NCBI RefSeq assembly: GCF_020740795.1
Contig: NC_067295.1
Location: 5,022,501-5,086,500, forward strand
From: Apus apus
Taxonomy: Eukaryota; Chordata; Aves; Apodiformes; Apodidae
Direction: 5' to 3'
DNA length: 64,000 bases
The translations under genes and the position numbers were made by a program. This document shows, piece after piece, positions 54,773-64,000 of this stretch (the stretch's first letter is position 1; each line of letters starts with the position of its first letter). A model generated the notes under the pieces. That model saw only the letters and a list, made by a program, of their open reading frames with translations. It had not been told where the DNA came from and did not search any database.

Positions 54773-55490
54773 TGCTGTAATTGCATTTCCCCTCCCTCCC
54801 CCCTGCTTAATTTACTCCTTTTCAAATTTGGTGGGTTTAGTTGCACTTCATGTTTGAATTCCTGCTTTTTCTGGAGTCTGCATAAAACCTCCTCTAAGTT
54901 GTCTTGTGATGTTTTTAAGCGTAGGACACCCTGGGTGAGGCAGGATCAGCATCCCGAGATGGAGCTGGTGCTTTGCAGTAACCTGCTCAGAACAGAAGAT
55001 GGTGCCGGCAGCCTTGGCAGCTGCTCGGTCTGTCCTCCCCTCCTCCTCCACCCTCTCTGTCTTGCACAGCCAGGGTGCTGTCACCAGGATTATAAATTTT
55101 GGAGCCAATTAGCTAAAAAATGTTACAAGTTAAAAGCAAGAAACGAAAAGCTGTGGAATATCTTGATGTGGCTCTGCCTGTCTTGGAAACTCTTCCTGTG
55201 GAGAGCTCCGAGGCAGCCGCCTGTGACAGCCTTGGTGCAGCTTTCAGTGAAGCATCAGATGCTTTTGAGGCATCTGCTTAAGGAAGGAGCAGTTGGTTTG
55301 GAGGAGCCAAACACAGGGAAACAAGGCAAGGGCTTCTTTAGGAAATTGTGCTCCTAAGGTCTTCTGCTGAATGTTGGAAATATCCTGAGGGTGTGTTTGT
55401 GCCTTGATAGTGTTTCTTCCTTTCTCCAGTCTTGCCCACAAGATTTCTCATTGAAGCAAATTTCTTGAATGTGGTGGTTTGGTGGTTGTG

Positions 55491-55506
55491 TTTTTTTTTT
55501 TTTTTT
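55491..55506. repeat. Poly(T) tract, 16 bases
   Basis: Uninterrupted T16 in the final MAD1L1 intron. Confidence 0.9.
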
Positions 55507-56046
55507 CATTTTCAGAGTCAGACTGATTGCTTAGTTCTTGCACGGGCATCACAGAGGAGAAATGTGTTTACAGTCAGTTCCTTTCTGTCTCTCTTAAAAC
55601 AGTAGTCAGTGTGTTTCCTGGCAATACTGGTCCAGCCATGCTTGGTTGCTTAGAAGAAATTCTGACAACTTACCTGTGCAGCAATTCTTTTGCAGAATGT
55701 GTCACTCCTTAGGAAAGGGGAAGGGGCAGAGTTTAGATGGGTTCAGGAGGAGTGGTTGGCAGCTGATCCTGCTTTTTCTTTGCTGATGACTTTGGGCATT
55801 TTTCTACTCTAGCCATAAGAGAAAAACTAGTAGGACCTGGCATTCAGAGGGTCCTTTGAGGCTGGATCCTTGGTCAGAAGGCATAGGCATTGTACTCTGT
55901 TAGAGTTCAGAAGACTGTTCTAGCAAAATGTGATTTCCTTTCTGTCATATTTTATGTATGGACTGTTTTTACGTATTTTCAGTATTTAAAATAATGTTCA
56001 CATATTCATAAGTTTTAAAGTATATTCTCACTGTTACGAGATGGAA

Positions 56047-56122
56047 AGAAGTAAAAAAAACAACCACAAACCAAACCCCACAACAAATCCCAACAAAAGC
56101 CCCACAACAAACCCCCCCAGCT
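56047..56122. repeat. A/C-rich low-complexity stretch with CAACAAA units
   Basis: Almost no G or T for 75 bp, with repeated ACAACAAA and CCCCACAACAAA blocks. It resembles a decayed simple repeat, and strand asymmetry is strong. Confidence 0.75.
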
Positions 56123-58834
56123 TTCCTTTTATTCAAGCAACAACAAATCAAATTCTTATGAGTGAAGTAACTACTGAGGAGGCCTTCTGTTTCCCAGCCA
56201 GAAAAAGCTTTCGAAATAGTTGTGGAAATAAACCAAAATGTGTCTCTTTCTGGCTGTACAAATAAGGGAGTGTTGGATCTAGCCTGTGGCAGTTGCAGTA
56301 CATGGAGTCCAAAGAATCTACTACTAATAAAAGAGTGTATGCTTTAAGAAAACACTGAGATTTTTTTAATGGGACTCTAGTGATAAAGTATCACATATCC
56401 GTAAGTTATCTAAGTGAAAAAAAATCCCTCTTCAACACCTTGCATTGGAGATTAAAAATTGTCATCAAGGCAATGCATTAATTGACTCTTGGAAACAGAA
56501 TATATCATTTCTGTTTGCTGCATCTTTGCTTATAGAGCAAGGCTGAAGGCACTTGCTAGTCCTTCCTGTTGTAGCTGGGTGTGTGGAGCAGTGCTGCTTG
56601 CATCCCCTCCACTTGAAAGAATGGAAATTCTGTGCCACCAAGGGTATAATTGCAACACAGGCTGTGTCATGCTCCCTGTATACCGAGTGAACTTGCTCAT
56701 CTGGGTTTTGTGTCTTAGTTTCATCCTACAAATCTTGCACAGATGTAAGAACAGGAGCTTATTGAAGTCAGAGTGCATTTTGATCATTCACAGAAGAATC
56801 AGCAAAGCAGGGTTTGTAGGGAGAAGTAATACCTTTTATTAGACAACTGATAGGATTAGAAGACAGAAATGCATTTGGGCACACAGCCAATACTCAGATC
56901 TGATATAGAAGCCAAAGCCTCCGAGTTAAATGCAGGTTGAGAACAATTGTGCTGAGTTTAACTTGATTAATCAATTAGACAATTTGAGAGAGAAGGTAGT
57001 GGGCACGTGTGGAATGGGGAGAGGTATCTGACAGAAGAGATGGAAGGGCTGTTAGTGTCTGTGAGAAGGAGACTCGGTCTAAATCATTGTGATACAGACC
57101 AGGGTTTGGATGCTTTAATAAGACAATTAGTGGTGTGGACTTTCTCCATATAGAAGGAGCTTGGAAGCAGATGGACAGCATGTGTCACGTTTTTGCTGGA
57201 GCCCCATGCCAGTAAATACTGTGATTCAGTGACTCAGCACTGGCATGTCAGACTTGCAGTTTAGGGACTAAATTTCAATTTTGTATTAACCAAAAATATT
57301 ATTTTCTATGCCTTCAATAAAACCATTTGATCATATCGTTTGACTTATCTCCTCTGGGCACTCAGCTGCAGCAGGAAGTCTGAACCTGCCATTACAATGA
57401 CAGTTGAATGAGTTTTGTTTCATTTATCCAAATGTGTCCTAGGATGAGACATGTTTCCTGGGACACAGTATTTCTGTCTCTTTCACTTTTGAGCACCGTG
57501 GGCTGTGCTGATGCTGGGAAAGGCCAGCTAGAGATACCCAGTAGGGTGTTGGTGTTTGTGGCAAAAGCTGTTGTCATTTTTGAGTCATTGGGCTTAATAG
57601 AACAGCATAATGTGGCTTGTTTCTTAAAAAAAGTGCACCTGCTGCTGTGTTAGCTTGTATCATTATGTGAAGTGTAGTGCACAGCCATGGGTGGTAGGTC
57701 TCTAGTCTATCTGAGAGTAATCTAATATCTTTGAACAGTGTATTTGTCAGATTTTTTTCTTTCCTGATTGCATCTGAAAGAGAAAAAGAAATGCTGATAA
57801 TAAGAACCGTGATTATAAAAAAATAAGTAACAGTAAGATAACCTGGGGCAAGGAGGTGCCTAAAAATACTTGTGGATTTTTGTTTTTTTTAAGCTATTTA
57901 CATTTTTTGTTGTCAGTGACCTTTTGGAAACCTTACATTTGCATGGATTGCTGATGCTTCCAAAGAAATGCCTTCATGCAAAGAGAAAATGGATTCCAGT
58001 CATCCCCACTGACCCAGAATGCAGGTCTACTGCCTGTAGAATGTGCCCTTTTTCAGGAGAGCTTCATAATATGCCTGCTCTGAACCACAAGGAGAGCTTT
58101 GCTCAGTGGAGAAGACAAGCACTCACACTGTGTCATCTTACAAGGCTACTTCTTGAAGTTGGGGGTTCTGTCTATAAACAGTGACACAGGGATGTTCTTG
58201 AGCTTACAGAGGAAGTACTCATTAATACTTAAAGGCAGAGGAAACTTGAAATTCATTCTGACTCCATTGGGGAATTTGTGACTCGGTGGCAAAGTTGAGA
58301 AGGATGAAATATGATTTCAGATGTACCTGCCAAGTATATGGCAGAAATTCCTCCGTTTTTGCAACAATTTAATTTGGATTTTAAAATTTTTGTCTTGAAA
58401 TCGTTACTTCACCTCTTCCCTGAATTCATGCTGAAGGTCTTGAACTGAATATAGGAAAGTGAGGGTGGGTGAAGTTGTAGTAGTTTCTCTTTCCCCATCC
58501 TCTGGAGACTGTTGTCTAATTCTTGAATGATAACTGAACAAGAGAGAAGTGCAGTTGCAGCTCTGAGGGGTAATGTAGCTGTCGTTGGGGCTGACAGAAG
58601 TTAGTGTCCTTCTCCTTGTAAGCTCAGCAGTAAAGTGGGTGGCATCTTTTGTTAACATGCACAGACTTCTTAGAAGTTCCTCCTGTCCTTAAAGAGCTGA
58701 ATCAAGACAAGGAGTAGATGCTGTTACTGTTTGATCAGTCAGGGTAGTTTTTAATTACTTTTTTCCACATCACTTTAAAAGAGTAAGTTCCTTCTCCAGT
58801 TCCTTCTCCTTCCCCTCATCCAAAAAGGGGGGTC

Positions 58835-58980
58835 ACATGGTCATAGAAGGAGATCAGGTTAGTCAAGCAAGACCTGCCTTTCATAAACCCATGCTGGCTG
58901 GGCCTGATCCAATGGCTGCCCTGCACTTGCCACGTGAATGTCATTACTGCAAAACCAGCCATGGCTGAGCAAAACCTTAT
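58835..58980 (-). mobile_element. CR1 LINE fragment, internal reverse-transcriptase region
   Basis: The plus strand reads GGTCATAGAAGGAGATCAGG, then CCTGCCTTTCATAAACCCAT and GCTGGCTGGGCCTGATCC, a characteristic stretch of CR1 ORF2 in reverse complement. It is truncated at both ends and not coding as it stands. Confidence 0.85.
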
Positions 58981-60840
58981 CTGAGAGATGAGTAAGTCAT
59001 CAATATTTCAAATCGCCACTTGTTTATAAACAAGTTTTAGAAAGCAAGAATGAAAACTTGAGCAACAGTGCAGAAGAGTGAGTCTGTGTATGTTAATGCG
59101 CCTTGAGCCCCTAGCAGGCAGGAGAAAAGGTTGTTTGAATTTTAAATTGTTTTAAATGCCTTTTGATTCTGCAGTCTGTGCCTGCTCTTTGTGTATTGTC
59201 CCTGGGAAGTGAGCACATGATGTTTAAGACTCCCTTATTTTTATGCTTCACCAACTTTATTGTCCCCCCTGTATTTTCTGGCTGTAAATGTTGCAGACTT
59301 TATTACATTTAAACTGGTTTTAATATAGTAGGTCATAAAAATCTAAGAAATGAGAGGTGCTGTCCATTGCAGTAGTGTTTTTCGTGCAGGAGGATGTTTA
59401 CAAGTCACTGCAAGGCTTAAACTGAAACTCTAGAATCATTTGCTTAGTGAAGACAGTTCAGAAATAATAAAAAAAAACCTGTCACAGCTGAGAATGAATT
59501 TCATTGTTAAAAAATTCCTCCTCTTCCTTTCATCTGGGGATTTGGTTTATGCTTTGAGGCATCAATCCAAATGTGAGGAGAGGAGGGGGGCTCTGTTTGC
59601 TTCCCTTTCATAAAAAGGTTCACCAAGTTACCAAAAATATAGTTACACAGTGTATATTACGTATACAGCTGTTATACAGCATAGCTGAAACCCTCCATCA
59701 GTAAGGATTTTTTGCTTTTGGAAATTGAGCTGAATGATGAAAACCATTGGAAACTTGTTCATAACTTCCTGCCTGGCTCCTTAAACAGGGGCTCTGGCTT
59801 GGGAAGGAGTAAAAAAGAAGTCTCAGTGGTCCAGGGATTCTATGCCCAAACTAGGGATGGGTTAAAATGTAGGCAAGAGGAATAGTTTTTCTATTAGTAA
59901 GATTTCATACATCTGCTCTCAGGAGGTCGATTACTCCTGCATATTCATGCTAGAACATCTTAAGAAGGTAGGCAGTTACTGAAGGGTGGTTCCATGGATA
60001 TATTTGGCAATTCTTAACTGTTGAGTATTTGGCTTCCTCCAGAGGGGCTAGGCTGGTCCCTGTGATCTCCACATGGCTCAGGACTTCATTTAATGTCTTT
60101 TGACATTAAAACTGTTTGAGAACTGGTGCCTTTGGTATTGTGTGTTAGTTCTAATTTCATCACAGCTTAACAGATAACAAATGTTTCTGTAAAATATTCA
60201 TGGTCATTTCTGCAAGTGACAACTTCTGGTTCCATGTCACAAATTTGTATCTCGTAGCAGCCGCTTCATACCAAGTTCTGCCTTCAACACAAACTGAGAG
60301 GAAACAGAGGCTGAGCAAGTTTTCTTGGAGCCTTTAGCATATTGGAACAGGGACTATTTGTTTTGCTGCTGCTGTTTAAAAAAACCCCCACAATCTAAGC
60401 AAACAGAAACCCACTTAATCCATCAGAATTACCAAACCAGCACCTCTTTGTCTAAACTGTCACAAACGGGGACTGGTTTAAAACACGGCCTCTAACTGAG
60501 GGACCTCTGTCCACTAACCTGAAGCCTCAATGTAAAATTTAATGACATTCCAGGCTGCCAGTAATGCCCATGATAAATAAGTCTGCTTTTTCTTTGTGCA
60601 AATGATTTAATGGTCATAGAACTTGGACATAGAACTGCATTAAATAAAATAATTTTAATAATTGCTTTATTGCATCCATTTAATCATTCTGGGAGCCAAC
60701 ACTGATTGATTTTGGAGCAAGCAAAACAGGTATCCCATCACTCATTCAGCTTTGTCTGCATCTGAACAAATATCTGAGCAGCTAACCTTTTCTTTCTTTT
60801 AAATCTGCATTGTTTTCCCATTGCTCCTCGATTTCTACAG

Positions 60841-60889
60841 CAGAAAAGAAGAAACAAAGTTGGAGAGCCTTGACTCTGTTTACTCCTCT
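60841..60889 (+). other. Exon-like segment in the last intron (cryptic or alternative exon)
   Basis: A pyrimidine tract ending TTTCTACAG, a 49-base open segment and a consensus donor GTAAGTTC are all present. Read from the phase of coding exon 9 it gives SRKEETKLESLDSVYSS without a stop, but it ends in phase 0, so including it would shift the downstream frame. It does not match the next conserved MAD1 segment as I recall it. A tandem CAGCAG acceptor allows a 46-base version. Confidence 0.3.
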
Positions 60890-61589
60890 GTAAGTTCTGC
60901 ATCATGTTGCATATGAATTCTTGTCCCTCTGTTTTCTTGAAGACAATAGGAAGGAAAAGGTGCCCAATTTGCTGCTCTTCAGAACCTCAAAATATTTATG
61001 TTCTAAAAATTTGCAATGTTGGGTTTTTTTAACCATTCAAATTGTGCCTGCCATTTTGGAAGATGCAGTTTGACTAGAAAAATCAGCTAATTTATGTCAT
61101 AACTTATAGATGAAACACTAACAATTTTGGTTTTTTGCTTGATCATAACTATTCTCCAGTCTATGTTAGTGTGATCATTCACAGCAGAATGGAGTTGGAA
61201 ATAAATCTGTCCTCAGTACAATGGAGCCTAACATCTCTCCAAGACATTCTGCCCAACAGAACAGCTGATGCTGCACCTCAGGAATAAAGAAATAATCAAC
61301 CCCCCAGCATTTAAAGTCAACACATGTTTTTTATTATTATTTTTTTTCCTATTTGCTTTCATTTTTGACAACACTGCAATTTTATTAAGGTCCTTCTCTC
61401 TGACTATGAAGGTCAGTAACTTAGTATGAAAATTGGTTTGGAAATTTTGAAAAGTCACATCTAGGAACTGGTTGTTTAGAGAAACCATCAAGTATTGTAA
61501 GACTTGTGGTAAGAGTGGCCAGCTTCTACTTACACTGTGTAGCTTATTTTCCTTTGAGTAAGTATAATATCTCTTCTCTGTCTTGCCCT

Positions 61590-61862
61590 GGATAGGACAA
61601 GGGGCAGTGGATGCAAACTAGAGCCCAGGAAGTTCCACCTTAACCTGAGGAAGAACTTTGCTGTGAGGGTTATGGAGTACTGGAACAGGTTGCCCAGAGA
61701 AGTTGTGAAGTCTCCTTCTTTGGAGACTTTCAAGATCCATCTGGATGCATTTCTCTGTGTCCTGCCCTAGGTTCTGTGGTGGTTTTGCTCTGGCAGGGGT
61801 GGTTGGATTCCATCATCTCCAGAGATCCCTTCCAATCTCTACCATTCTCTCCTTCTGTGATA
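61590..61862 (+). mobile_element. CR1 LINE, 5'-truncated 3' end
   Basis: It starts at AGGACAAGGGGCAGTGG and runs through AGGAAGTTCCACCTTAACCT, GGAACAGGTTGCCCAGAGA and TGGCAGGGGTGGTTGGATT, to the terminal ACCATTCTCTCCTTCTGTGA. About 270 bp in the sense direction of MAD1L1. Confidence 0.93.
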
Positions 61863-64000
61863 GAGTTTCTTAGCTGTTTTTCTTTTTGTTTTCCTAACTT
61901 CTTGATAGTATCTCAAGCATTTGGACACGTGCAAGTGTTGTTAAGATTTAAAGTCTTACATTTCAGGTGCTTTGTAACAGAGGATGGCCAGCTGACATGG
62001 CTTGATAGCCTATCTCTGAATAGTTCTGCAACTTCAATAAAAAAACCTAACTTTTTTGGGAGTTTATTCTTGCAAATGTGAGGATAAAGTAAAGCCAAAA
62101 CCTCCTTTTCTGGTACTGGGCAAGTTTTGGATTTTCAGCAGTGACCTGTCCAGCTCTGGTGTGTTCCCACCTTGCACAACTGTGAATCTGGTGTGTCTGT
62201 GTGCAATGGTATGCTCTGCTAAGCAGCAAAGTAGCATGAATTGGAGAGGAGTCAAAAGTCTCTTCATCTGGAAATCAATGCAGCACTTTGGTTTCTTACA
62301 TTTTTTTTCTCTTCCTCATGCCCCCAGCGTTGTCCCCTGGGAAAGAGAAAAGGAAATAAGGCTTGAGTTAAGCCCAGGTGTGTAAAAAGGTACTAAAATA
62401 ATGTCTTCTGCTTCATGTATTTTGGTAAGATGAGTTAATGTGTTTTACTGCTCCACCGTGGTGGTCATGGTTTTAAATGAGGCTGGTTTTGTCTTTTCAC
62501 TAAGGCTCTTTTAATCTGTTTTCAACTTGTGTTCACAACTTCTTTTTTTTTTTTTTCTCTTTTTTAATTCTTTTCTTCTTGTCCTTTTAGGTTTTTTAGC
62601 CCTTCATCAGTCCAGTACAACCTGAAGGTCTGCAATAGCTTATACAATCTCTTTGAAATAAACTGTATCTCCAGCAGGGAGACCACTGGATGCCACGTCG
62701 CATTCATTTCTCTGCTGCACTGGGTAATAATGATTTCTTGGTTCCAGGAGCAGGAGATTAAAATTCTGGTGAGAGGATTTTCCCCCTTCTTCACTCAGCA
62801 AGGCCCCTGTGCCAGGGCTCAATCACTTCCTCTGCAGGAGCAGAAGGATTGTGATACTGTGGTCATTCAATCAGAGGTAGAAATGCTTTAATCTCTTCTC
62901 TTCTGTCTGATAAATGCTTTCTTCTTTGTTCTGAATTCAGATCTCTAGTGTTCCTCTTATTGCAGGGATTGGGGGAGAAAAGAGATCATCCTGTCCAGTT
63001 AAGTGTTCAGTGATGATGTCCTCCTTTGTTCCCAGAGATACTTTGTGATTTAGTTAAAAAAAATGCAATTGTGGGAAGGACAGAAAAAATGTAGGGGAAA
63101 AAAGGTGGGACTATCTGGTAAATCTCACCACAGTGTGCAATTTTCCTAAAATAAGGACAGCTCTTCTTGTGAGTGACTTTTATTTGCAAAAGCACAGTAG
63201 AGATCATAGCAGCTTCTTCTTCAGCATCTTGTCTTTGATGTGAATAGCTGGGATGATCCCATTTTTTTGGCAGGTGTAATTCTGACCTCTGCACCCACAT
63301 CCTTTGTTGTGTGAGCCACAGGAAAGTGATGCTGTGGTCACATCTGATGCCAAGAAAGGCTGGAGGGTTGGGGCAACTCCCTAAAGCATCTCTGATTTTG
63401 ACCTATCTGTTCCTCTCCATTGCAGCAGTTGCACAAAAATGTGATGGATGAGTATTGACTTTGCTGCCTTATTTTGCTCCCTTTGCTATATTGACATGAG
63501 TTAATAGGGCAGAAGCAGAAGACAGACTTGGTACAAAGTGGAAAGAGATTTTATGTCAATAGGGATTGTAAGATAAGAAATACAGCATTAAGGATGAACA
63601 CACAAGAGAGTTAATAGCTAACCAAACCACTCGGTGTGCCTGCAAGAGAAAGGCAGTGACCCAGAGCCAGAAACTCTTTTTTTTTTATTTTGATAGAAAT
63701 ATGTTATCTTGTTTTGTGTGATGTATTCTGTGGTACTGGTCACTGGATTTTTCTCAGTTCTGTCAAATTGCTGACAGATTGGGGTTGTTGTCTTTTAAAA
63801 TGCTGTTATAATGTTTCATCTTGTTGGCTTTACAAGTTTTTGCTTGGTTACTTGATCTTACCATTAAAAGAGAGAGCTTCCATTTTGAATAATTGTGCTA
63901 GGTCCATATGCTCCCTCGATTTGGCCAGATTAGAAGTGGCAATGACTGTGTTAAGGGAAATTTAAGCTTGAAGGTGAAAGTGGAAGGCAGAACAAATTCA

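Larger units (their letters stand above)
48185..64000 (+). other. MAD1L1: Start of the following MAD1L1 intron (at least 15.8 kb), no confirmed exon
   Basis: Intron sequence to the window edge. It contains CR1 fragments at 58835-58980 and 61590-61862, an A/C-rich low-complexity stretch at 56047-56122, long T tracts and one exon-like segment at 60841-60889 that does not fit the conserved protein. Candidate conserved non-coding stretches lie near 54540-54700 and 60480-60760. Confidence 0.8.

Noticed and set aside
54854-55357. 167-codon plus-strand frame in the last MAD1L1 intron
   Set aside because: No recognisable domain, no start context, no similarity to the missing MAD1 segments, and it lacks splice signals in a suitable phase.
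62758-62778. 21-base microexon-like segment (TTCCAG ... GTGAGA) in the last intron
   Set aside because: The segment encodes only EQEIKIL, its phase does not fit the preceding exon, and splice-like pairs this short occur often by chance.
48185-64000. Search for the next MAD1L1 exon (the segment after residue 357, including the LTKERD-like and SELTP-like parts recalled from human)
   Set aside because: No matching translation was seen on the plus strand, so the next true exon is taken to lie beyond the right edge.

Overview
This is nuclear DNA from a bird. The evidence is the repeats and the gene content together. Several CR1 LINE tails and fragments carry the avian-type 3' end, and no mammalian SINEs were seen. 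The three genes lie in the same order and orientation that I recall for the NUDT1-MRM2-MAD1L1 block of other amniotes (human 7p22). Species cannot be told from the sequence alone.

Layout. (1) 680-4070, minus strand: NUDT1 (MTH1), complete in three coding exons, 156 aa, with the full Nudix box and all the nucleotide-binding residues I recall for the human enzyme. (2) 4071-4564: a GC-rich divergent promoter shared with MRM2, containing a 30-bp tandem repeat. (3) 4565-6526, plus strand: MRM2 (FTSJ2), complete in three coding exons, 244 aa, with an intact K-D-K-E methyltransferase tetrad. (4) 6527 to about 7840: a gene-free spacer leading into a strong CpG island. (5) From about 7850 to the right edge, plus strand: the 5' half of MAD1L1. 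It has a probable non-coding first exon, then nine coding exons (9486-48184) that encode residues 1-357. Eight of these lie in the first 19 kb. A 29-kb intron separates the eighth from the ninth, and at least 15.8 kb of the next intron fills the rest of the window. Every splice junction was placed by GT/AG signals and reading-frame phase, and all phases agree.

The three genes do not form a pathway. NUDT1 cleans 8-oxo-purines from the nucleotide pool, MRM2 methylates mitochondrial large-subunit rRNA, and MAD1L1 is a spindle-checkpoint scaffold. NUDT1 and MRM2 are probably co-regulated through the shared promoter. The MAD1L1 promoter carries a perfect TCTCGCGAGA element. About 70 percent of the window is intron of MAD1L1, holding CR1 remnants, homopolymer tracts, some palindromes and a few stretches that look like conserved regulatory DNA but cannot be tested here. 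I found no convincing nested gene, RNA gene or novel system. The best leads are the MAD1L1 promoter element, a possible frame-shifting cryptic exon at 60841-60889, a pair of adjacent palindromes at 29740-29805 and an outward-facing CR1 pair at 32071-32230.
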